Below the pieces are notes generated by a model. The model ran no database searches. It was not told the DNA's origin and saw only the letters and a program-made list of their open reading frames with translations. This document shows positions 55,681 to 64,000 of a stretch of 64,000 nt of DNA, in pieces (position 1 is the stretch's first letter; every line of letters begins with the position of its first letter). The translations under genes and the position numbers were made by a program. Source of the DNA: Nannobrachium achirus (taxonomy: Eukaryota > Chordata > Actinopteri > Myctophiformes > Myctophidae). The stretch is taken from the NCBI GenBank assembly GCA_963921795.1, contig OY997643.1, positions 72,656,164 through 72,720,163 on the forward strand. Direction: 5' to 3'.

Positions 55681-55881
55681 ATGGTCTTCAGCTGTGAGTT
55701 AGATGGTTGTCTCCTCTTGCTGGTGGGGCACACGAAGGTGCCCTCCAGCTCATGCTGGCCTGATGGGCTTCAGCTTCACATTAATTTGCTCAGTGAAGGT
55801 ACGTTCCCAGTTTTTGCTGTTCAAGTAAATACCTTTGGTACATTGCTTAGTGAACTTGACCGTGACTGGGTGTTGTCTTAG
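55681..55881 (+). CDS. Hypothetical ORF, unit C copy
   Basis: MVFSCELDGCLLLLVGHT then KVPSSSCWPDGLQLHINLL, ending SELDRDWVLS (two codons shorter than the other copies: SELELDRDWVLS). Polyadenylation-like AATAAAGAATTG at 56,041. Function unknown. 55,882-56,830 holds the same repeats as 20,174-21,116 in reverse. Confidence 0.25.
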   Translation: MVFSCELDGCLLLLVGHTKVPSSSCWPDGLQLHINLLSEGTFPVFAVQVNTFGTLLSELDRDWVLS

Positions 55882-56830
55882 CACCAGCCCCTAGACAGTA
55901 TGATCGTGTTTTATTGTTGATTTACTCATAACTCCACTGTTCCCATTTTATTGTATAGAATTCCAGTTTTATTGTTGACGACCAAGAAATGTAATGATGA
56001 TGAGGTCTGTGATGAAATGATGATGAATCTGCCAAAGTAAATAAAGAATTGTTTTGTACTTTTGTAACACCCGTTTCTGCCTGACTAATGTAAAACAAAC
56101 TTGTGTGCTATGTTGAACCTGAGGTGTTTAATTTAGATAATAACTATTTCTGGGGGCGCAACTCCCCCGGTGGCGTTGTCTGGCAATACCTTAAATTATA
56201 CCACTATGCCACATATACCAATTTCTTTTGAACCATAAACCATGTCACAATATATCAAATATATCACACAATAACTGTTACAGTATATCTTTCAAAAATA
56301 GCAGCATTTCAAATAATGTCTCTTCTTATTAACCCAAAATAATAACAGGGCTACATATAGAATTATATATATATATATAAGGACACTTCAACACCAACTC
56401 TGGGGGAGCCATGGTTTGAACTAGGAGCCTTCCATTTCCCAAGCTACCGCTTGTAAGTCGCTTTGGATTAAAAGCGTCTGCTAAATGCCTAAACTGTAAA
56501 CTGTAATGTTTTAGTGTAGTTTTTATTTTGCTGACGACATTGTTTATATGTTCAGTCTTAGTTTTAGTCATCACAGCAGTTTTTATTTCATTTTTATTTC
56601 GTTTTCGTCTGTGGAAAAAAAAAACACGTCATAGTTTGTCGACGAAATCAACACTGAATAATGATAATGAAAACACTAAGGTAATCAAAAAAGGAAGAAA
56701 AAAATCTTTTTTTACAGAGGATTGCCCCGCTGGTCAGTAAAAATACACAAAAGACTCTAGCAAGAGCCACTTTGACTGTGGGGTCCACGTATGGTATCAC
56801 AATGGGCCTGCTGTACAAGATACCCTACAC

Positions 56831-57472
56831 CAGGGGTTCCCAAACCTTTTTGTCTCAGGGCACCCCATAAATATATTTTTTTTAATCCGAGGCACCCCTA
56901 CATTATATCTTTTAATCCGAGGCACCACTACATTATAATTTTCACTCCCAGCACCTTATATTTATAGCATATCATCGTTGTCGGGTGGAAACCTTGTATG
57001 TCCAAAACTGTTTGTTTTGTATTTATCTATAAAATGTACTAAACTAGTGAAAACAGCAGATCTACAAGCACACAAATGTGAGGCATCGTGTGCTTGTAGA
57101 TCGGCTGTTTTCAATAGTTTTGTGCGACGGTCTTGTATGTATGATGAAGCAGGGCAAAAGACGTACACATTTGAAACTTGGAGATACAAGGTTTCTGCCC
57201 GACATTCACGAAATGTTAGTGATTATGTTAAGAGGAAAACGTTGAGATTTGGTTAGAACTGACTGAAAATAACTTTGTACTTCAAGTTTAAAATGATAAA
57301 TATTTTTTTCAAGTGTCCAAATGAATTCCAAATATTATCAAATTATCTCGCGGCACCCCTGGACTGCCGTCGCGGCACCCCAGGGTGCCCCGTCACCCAG
57401 GGTGCCCCGTCACCCCAGGGTGCCCCGTCACCCCAGGGTGCCCCGTCACCCACTTTACTTTGAAAACCCCTG
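56831..57472. mobile_element. hAT-like element (CAGGGGTT ends), unit C
   Basis: Complete copy of the 19,571-20,173 insertion in reverse, with more tandem GGGGTGACGGGGCACCCT units (four against two). Module hairpin at about 57,054-57,117. Confidence 0.75.
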
Positions 57473-57539
57473 CTCTACTGTATAGGACCACAATGGAAAC
57501 AAGTTCCCAGGACTTGTTTTGTGTTGTCGTTTCAGCCTA

Positions 57540-57773
57540 AATGTTCATTTCTGACAATCTGGCCTCAGAGAATCCCACTCCACTGACACACGCCTTCTCT
57601 ATTTGAACGACCGCATCAAATCTAAGGTGGATTTGGGCAAATATTGCAACATTGCAGTCATGCTGGACCTCCAGAAGGCATTTTACACCATAAATCACTC
57701 CATTCTGACTGATAAATTAAAAGCTAACAGTCTTGTTAGCGCTGCGGTGAGCTGGATGCACTATTTCCTGGTG
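57540..57773 (+). mobile_element. Older LINE RT fragment, unit C
   Basis: Plus-strand AVMLDLQKAFYTINHSIL then LTDKLKANSLVSAAVSWMHY; same fragment as 19,258-19,493. Confidence 0.75.
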
Positions 57774-60530
57774 GTTTAGTTTAGTTTAGTTTATTTGATC
57801 ACTCACATACATTTATCAGGTCATACATCCACTTATTTATTGTTACAGGTGATCAAAAGGAATAGGCTGAAGCTGAAAGCTTATGAATGCCTATCCTAGT
57901 ATACATGGAGTAATTACAATGATTGGTTGTTGCAGTGTTTAAAGTTTAAGGATACATCGGCCTACAACAGATATGAGAAAAGAATGAAGAAAAGGAAGAA
58001 AAAAAGAAAAAACTGAAAAAAAGAGAATAACTAAAATAAATGAATATAAAGGAACCATGATAAAGGGAATTTCCATCTACATCAAAATATTTTATAAGAG
58101 TATACAATGTTACCTTCTAGTAATAGTGATAATGAGAATATTAACGATAATGAGATAAATGAATAGATACTGAATACATGCATGAATGATTAAATGAATA
58201 AATGGATAAATGTACAGAAATGTGAAATTAAAAATGAAACTCCAACGACAAATAATTAATTCGATGAAAAAAATAAACAGACAATTTGATGAAAAATGTA
58301 AAAGAAATGCTAGAAGTAGAAAGATTATATTATACTGTATTTAGCAAGGATATTGGATTTGAGTAGTTTTTTAAATTGTAAAATATTTTTACTATGTTTG
58401 ATCTCTTCTGTCAAACTGTTCCAGAACTTAACTCCACAAACTGAAATGCACATACTCTTACGGGTGGTCTGAGCACATGCTTGTTTGAAAGGTAGTTCCC
58501 ACCTAAGGTCATAGCCACCCTCCCTATCAGTAAACAAAGCCAGAATGTTCGGTGGGAGCAGTTTGTTTCTTGCTTTAAACATTAGTTGAGCAGTTTTGAA
58601 CTCAACTAGGTCAGGAAGCTTCAATGTACAAGACCTCAAAAATAAATTATATGTATGTTCATGGTACCATTCCTTATGTACTATTCTGATTGCCCTCTTT
58701 TGTAATATGGATAAAGGATGTATATTATAGAGATGGGATTTATGGCTCGTTGAAGTGAGCCGGATCTCTGGGATCCGTTCCTTTCAAAGAGCCGTTCAAT
58801 AGACTGGCTCATTTGAGTTACTATAGTTACTTACTTTGTAGATTTTGTTTATAATTACAAATAATTATACAACCCTATAAACATTTATTTCGGACATATA
58901 TCGGTACATAGGCCTACCTGCCATTTGAAAATAGCCGATCTACAAGCTCGCAATGCTTGTGAGCTTGTAGATCTGCTATTTTCAAATGATTTTTCTATAT
59001 TTTATTAATTGGGGAAACCTGTGAAACAGGACATTCTGCATGATGAGTACTTGGCTATTTTCTACTATATTTTGATACCCATACTTGTGTACATTTACTC
59101 AAGTACACATTAACATTCCAAACTTCTACTGTGGCAGAGTATTTCCACATTGATTGCAGTATACTTATGTAAAGGAGTTGCCCACAGACATATAAAGCTA
59201 GACGCCTCCTTCGGCTAGAGGGCGTATGCATCTAGCAACCAAGGGAATCTTCGTCACTTCCGTGTTCATTGCCTCCGCGTGCGTCACACATACGGAAGTC
59301 GGTAAGCCAATCAGAGGCAGGTGTGGGCGGGTCTTTACGTATGCAGCCTATAAGAACAGCTGAGCAGCGCAACATCGGAACTGGCTCTGTTGAATTGAAT
59401 TGTGGTCCTTGGATAAGTCACGGAAAAGACACGCTGTGATTGGCCAGTAGTCACTTTGACTGACAGCGTTCCCTTGGTTTTTTCAGGAAGTCCGGTCTAG
59501 AACTTTTGCACATCGCTCCAATTAACTGCAGAGGCGAACGAGGCATGCATCTAGCTCTTTATATCTGTGGAGTTGCCTACCTTTCCCAACGGCTCCCTAC
59601 TGCGAATCGGATCCCATCGTTCATTTCAAAGAGCCGTTCAAAAGACTCGATTCGTTCGCGAACGTCCCATCTCTAGTAGATTACTGTATGTATTTCCCCA
59701 CACTTCCACACAGTAAAATAACTGTATGTGGGATTTCCAGTTTAATCTGTGATCTATTAAAACATCCAAAAACATATTTTTGTAAACTCTTTCTAAATTA
59801 ACCCTGTACATTTTTAGTTCAACCTGAGTGTTAGGACTTTTTTTTTCTTTTTTTGATTTAGAGATAATTTATATAAGTCAAGTTTTCCTTCATGTTGTTT
59901 GTGAATATTGTCTATAATTGTACAGAGTGAGATGTTATTCATGTTGGTTTCGTTATCATTGGATAAAAACTCATACTGTACATAGCATTTGTAAATTCAT
60001 CAATTAATATATTGTGATTGGGGTTTAAAAGGTCTATGTTATAGTCCCCGCAGATATAGCAAGCTTTGTCCGTTTTAGCACATATCTCTTCCATAAAGTT
60101 TTTAAAAGATTCAATGGTGTTTTCAGGGGCTCTGTACACACAGCTTATCATGACACTTTCTTTTTTTCCATAATTATCTCTATTGAGATACATTCACACA
60201 TACATCGTCAATAGCAATAGTCATACTTTCAATAAGCTTGTATTTTAATCTATTGTCTACATAAATAGCCGTCCCCCCACATTTCTTATTTGTCCTATTT
60301 GAGAAATTCAGTTCATACCCTTCCAAATTAAAATCAACACCTTTCTCTTCGTTTAACCAGGTCTCAGAAATTGCTATTATATTAAAGGGACTTTCAATAC
60401 GCCTCAGAAAGCTTCTGATAGATTCAAAGTTCTTATACAAACTTCTGCTGTTAAAATGAATGATAGATAAGCCATTAACTGCCATTATGGTATTCTTAAG
60501 TTGATCCTCTGAGTATAGCGACAATTGTTT
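57774..60530 (-). mobile_element. LINE, internally deleted, unit C
   Basis: Reverse copy of 16,507-19,257. Endonuclease frames 59,939-60,193 and 60,180-60,524. Post-RT tail open for 104 codons at 58,325-58,639. Shares small variants with unit A (CTTATATAAATTATC, GGGACGTTCGCGAACG) rather than unit B. Confidence 0.85.
58728..59675. mobile_element. hAT-like element (TAGAGATGGGA ends), unit C
   Basis: Same insertion as 17,361-18,308, in reverse. Module hairpin at 58,922-58,988. Confidence 0.88.
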
Positions 60531-61013
60531 TCCACATTTATGAAAAAGTTATTTTCAGGGTCAACATATACCCACACACCATGCACGCATGCATACACAC
60601 ACATACATATCCACACTCCGGTGAGGGTGCTCGTGCGTCCACGTGCACGTGCACGTCCAGATGTCCCATGAGAGTCTGTGAGCCATGTGTCTTTGTTGGA
60701 AAATAACGCCCGGTCACGTTGACTCCGTTTTATCTTAAGATAGATGTGGCCTTGGTCCGATTGCAGGTGTTCATTCGCGATGGTCGGCCGCGGTTTGGAT
60801 TTTAGTTTCGCGAGCATTTGTAAACAAATGGATTATCTTAATCAATCGTCAGTGGACACCGACGTGCACACGCACAAAGCTTCCGAGACTCTTCAAAATA
60901 AAGCGTGAGTGAACGGCGGCAGCAGCAACAGCTAGAAATGTTATAAACCTGAGCATCCCATGTGTTAAGGTGGAGGTGGAGGTGAACGGTACCCTGTCTC
61001 TTCCCCCATAAGC
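60531..61013. other. Inter-repeat DNA of unit C
   Basis: Reverse counterpart of 31,137-32,117 without the piggyBac-like insertion. Holds the precise TTAA empty site near 60,733. No gene recognised. Confidence 0.6.
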
Positions 61014-61058
61014 TGTGGCGTTCCTCAAGGTAGCATACTTGGACCTCTATTGTTCCTA
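61014..61058 (+). mobile_element. LINE RT motif fragment, unit C
   Basis: CGVPQGSILGPLLFL; counterpart of 31,091-31,136. Confidence 0.65.
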
Positions 61059-61247
61059 ATACAGTATATGTATATGTGTAAACGCTCACGACCGTCATGT
61101 TCCCGGGTTTACATGGGTTACTTGGGGCAGAGCGACTTATTTAGCTTACAGAAAATACACCAACATCCAGTGTCTGTCACAATGCATGCTGTACACTGGA
61201 GGTTTTTCTCTCCAGTGTGGAATGTGGATACGCTGATGTGCCTTCAG

Positions 61248-61306
61248 ACTACTTGACACACTGAAACACTTGTTAGTGTAACAAGTGTTTCAGTGTGTCA
61301 AGTAGT
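61248..61306. repeat. 28-bp-stem hairpin after ZNF-C
   Basis: Exact reverse copy of 16,266-16,324, starting 9 bp after the ZNF-C stop. Confidence 0.9.
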
Positions 61307-61314
61307 GACATCAA

Positions 61315-62171
61315 TTAGGTTTTTCTGTGGACACCTTGGTGTGTCTTCAAGTTAGATGACTGATTGAAACTCTTGTCACAATGTTCACAGGGAAAAGGTT
61401 TTTCTCCAGTGTGAACACGCTGGTGGTTCCTCAGATTAGATGACTCACTGAAACTCTTGTCACAATGTTTACAGGGAAAAGGTTTTTCTCCAGTGTGAAC
61501 ACGCTGGTGGCTCTTCAGGGTAGATGACACACTGAAACTCTTGTCACAATGTTTACAGTGAAAAGGTTTTTCTCCAGTGTGAACACGCTCGTGTTTCCTC
61601 AGGGTAGATGACACACTGAAACTCTTGTCACAATGTTTACAGTGAAAAGGTTTTTCTCCAGTGTGAACTCCCTGGTGTCTCTTCAGGGTAGATAAGACAT
61701 TGAAACTCTTATCACAATGTTTACAGTGAAAAGGTTTTTCTCCAGTGTGAACACGTGTGTGGGTCTTCAGGGTAGATGAATCACTGAAACTCTTGTCACA
61801 ATGTTTACAGTGAAAAGGTTTTTCTCCAGTGTGAACACGCTGGTGGCTTTTCAAGTGAGATAACTGATTGAAACTCTTGTCACAATGTTTACAGTTAAAA
61901 GGTTTTTCTCCAGTGTGGAGACGCTGGTGGGTTTTCAGAGTAAATGACTGATTGAAACTCTTGTCACAATGTTCACAGTGAAAAGGTTTTTCTCCGGTGT
62001 GAACAAACTGGTGGGTTTTCAGGTTAGATAAGTCACTGAAACTCTTGTCACAATGTTCACAGTGAAAAGGTTTTTCTCCGGTGTGGGTACGCAGGTGTCT
62101 CTTCAGATTATATAAGTCACTGAAACTCTTGTCACAATCTTTACAGTGAAAAGGTTTTTCTCCAGTGTCTC
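61315..62171 (-). CDS. ZNF-C last exon: ten C2H2 zinc fingers
   Basis: Acceptor (CT)nCAG at 62,172; first residues [10 protein letters not shown], last GVHRKT-stop. Ten fingers in perfect 84-bp register. Contact residues (-1,2,3,6): DYNR, DSNT, QFTT, QSHS, DSTT, VSTR, VSTK, VSTS, ESNN, QSNT. Fingers 1-4 and 6-10 correspond to ZNF-A fingers 1-4 and 7-11. ZNF-A fingers 5 and 6 are replaced by one finger, DSTT. All zinc ligands are intact. Nuclear DNA-binding protein, target unknown. Confidence 0.9.
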
Positions 62172-63169
62172 CTGAGAGAGAGAGAGAGAGAGAAGGGGGG
62201 GGGGCAGGTTAAAGCTGGTTGGTGAAAAAGGAGCAATTACAGCTTCCCTGTTAATATTTCTGATTTAATTATATTTTTCATCAACCTCTTTTATTCCAAC
62301 TCCCAGTTTCTTTCCCCCACACATCATGCAAGTCCAGTCCCTGTGTTTAAAGGTGCCTCCACACCCAAGATACTACAGATGACTCTTTCTAACTGTTCAC
62401 AGACTGCAAAGAAGTGCAAATAACTGCAAAAAACTAAGCACATTGTTCTCCAGACGACTGTACGCCGACTGTAGTTACTGTACGCAGTCGTGCGCATGCA
62501 CTTTGATCCTGATCCTGTTTTCCTATAATGTTGCTAGTTGTAATAATAATAATAATATAATGTTGCTAACTTCAGTTTGGGCTTGTTTCTGAAATGTAGT
62601 TGCTTATTTGGCCTTGCTTTCAACATTCTTTTAGAAAATAGCTAATGTAATAGAGCTCAATAGGTGAAACTGGTCGCTATTTCTGGGCTTATTTTCATAG
62701 ACCTGGCCGCTTGTTTCACTCACAAAATCTGGCAACCGGAGGCGGAGATGTTTACTCCTGCGGTGTGTTTTCCTGCAGCGCTCTCACCAAAACAACACTC
62801 AGCAGCATTACTAGCGTTGCTTTGGAGTTGATTCGTATAGGAAATTGAGAGTTGAGATTGAGAATATGCCATTTAGTTAAAATGTGCGACGGGAAAATGT
62901 CTCTGGCTTATTTAGGCTTTGTTTCTGCAGCTGCAGCAAACTAATTAGTCCACTATACAGGAGTATCAAGTCGCCTCAAGTCGTCTACCGACCGATTGCA
63001 AAAGACTGAGCAGGGTCGGCTTTTCGATCGACAGGTTCCGACAGCCCTATCGACGGCAAGCGCCTCTTGCCGACAAGTTGCCGTTGGCTCCTGGTCGGCA
63101 GTAGACGCTTTCCGCCGCCGATTCGTAGCCGAATCAGTGCGGTTAAAACCTTGCTTTACACTGACTGAC
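62172..63169 (-). other. ZNF-C intron, same insertion as in ZNF-A
   Basis: Counterpart of 14,309-15,316, with the same donor GTCAGT and a shorter (CT)n before the acceptor. The poly-C tract here is 9 instead of 15. Confidence 0.75.
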
Positions 63170-63811
63170 CTTGACTGGTCTCCTCCCAATCCTCACTGTC
63201 TTCAGTGACTTCAGAGTCAGATTCAAGCTCCACTTCAACTTCAGAACGGTGCAAAGAAAAGTTTTCATCATAGTCTTCACTTTTCACAGCTGGTAATGTC
63301 GACGTTGACCCACCAGGCTCCTCTGGTCTTTGAAGTATCTCCTCCTGTTCCTCCTTAATGTGTGGAGGCTCTGGTTCCTCCTGTTCCTCCTTAATGTGTG
63401 GAGGCTCTGGTTCCTCCTGTTCCTCCTTAATGTGTGGAGGCTCTGGTTCCTCCTGTTCCTCCTTAATGTGTGGAGGCTCTGGTTCCTCCTGTTCCTCCTT
63501 AATGTGTGGAGGCTCTGGTTCCTCCTGTTCCTCCTTGATGTGTGGAGGCTCTGGTTCCTCCTGTTCCTCCTTGATGTGTGGAGGCTCTGGTTCCTCCTGT
63601 TCCTCCTTGATGTGTGGAGGCTCTGGTTCCTCCTGTTCCTCCTTGATGTGTGGAGGCTCTGGTTCCTCCTGTTCCTCCTTGATGTGTGGAGGCTCTGGTT
63701 CCTCCTGTTCCTCCTTGATGTGTGGAGGCTCTGGTTCCTCCTGGAGCAGACTGGAGCTCTTCTCCTCTCCAGGAGAAAACTCCTCTTTACACACAACCAT
63801 GTGCAGGATGT
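63170..63811 (-). CDS. ZNF-C exon 2: acidic region with expanded SUMO-motif repeat
   Basis: Starts [20 protein letters not shown] (Phe where A and B have Asp), then eleven perfect [12 protein letters not shown] repeats, [22 protein letters not shown], and an acidic tail ending DSEDWEETSQ; phases match the exon at 61,315-62,171. The N-terminal exon lies beyond the right edge. Twelve psi-K-x-E motifs (eleven IKEE, one VKSE). Confidence 0.85.
63342..63743 (-). repeat. 36-bp coding VNTR, 11 copies, ZNF-C
   Basis: Repeat units are nearly identical. The first six (5') have ATC and the last five ATT at the Ile codon, showing block-wise expansion. Confidence 0.95.
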
Positions 63812-64000
63812 CTGGGAGCAGAAAAATAAAATAACAAGACAGTCAAACACTGGATTACTTAAGTGTAAATAAACATCTCCTTCCTCCATGTGCCATGTAC
63901 AGAATTAGGTATTCTGTGCTCACGGTTCATTCCCACCTAGTGCTTGACTCGTGCCATTCTGGTCGCTGGGCGTTGCAATGGTGACCAAAGTGTGCATTTG

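Noticed and set aside
63284-63889. Open frames [10 protein letters not shown] and [10 protein letters not shown] over the VNTR
   Set aside because: Alternative frames of the 36-bp repeat; the [12 protein letters not shown] frame has correct splice phases in all three genes.

Overview
This is vertebrate, almost certainly teleost (probably percomorph) DNA. The evidence is poly-C2H2 zinc-finger genes of the fish type (an N-terminal SUMO-motif region, then arrays of TGEKPFHC-linked fingers), many hAT-like non-autonomous elements with 8-bp target duplications, an APE-type LINE ending in (TAAAC)n, piggyBac-like insertions at TTAA, and abundant CA microsatellites. There is no bacterial-type gene organisation and I see no rRNA, tRNA or CRISPR locus.

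Layout. 1-4.76 kb is tandem-repeat DNA: a 170-bp satellite with a 1014-bp six-monomer higher-order repeat, a SINE-like insertion, a GC-rich patch, and a 46-bp minisatellite. From 5 to 38 kb there are two direct copies of a large segmental unit. Unit A (about 5-21.3 kb) and unit B (about 21.3-37.9 kb) each contain a zinc-finger gene (ZNF-A, ZNF-B), followed by a LINE that is internally deleted and carries a nested hAT element, then a set of older repeats. The copies differ by clean transposon insertions, so one copy often shows the empty site of the other.

37.9-55.4 kb is dominated by an inverted repeat centred at 48,961, with a 231-bp microsatellite spacer. The left arm carries a 13-exon P-element-like (THAP9-like) transposase gene, 40,435-47,019. 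It would be whole apart from one apparent 1-nt frameshift in exon 9 and one 442-bp insertion in exon 13. The right arm carries a deleted, rearranged mirror copy. 55.4-64 kb is a third unit (C) on the minus strand, with ZNF-C running off the right edge.

How the parts relate. ZNF-A, B and C are a young tandem/inverted cluster of putative DNA-binding repressors. They differ in finger content and in the copy number of a 12-residue repeat that carries a SUMO-attachment consensus (5, 3 and 11 copies). ZNF-A and ZNF-C share an intron that ZNF-B lacks. ZNF-C resembles A rather than B although it lies opposite B in the palindrome, so the arms are mosaic. The most unusual unexplained signal is a short module built on GATCTACAAGCTCACA, usually as a hairpin, inside at least five transposons with unrelated ends. 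Others are a 40-bp foldback insert with an 8-bp target duplication, an exact 28-bp hairpin after each zinc-finger gene, and the palindrome itself, which could be real or a haplotype mis-join.
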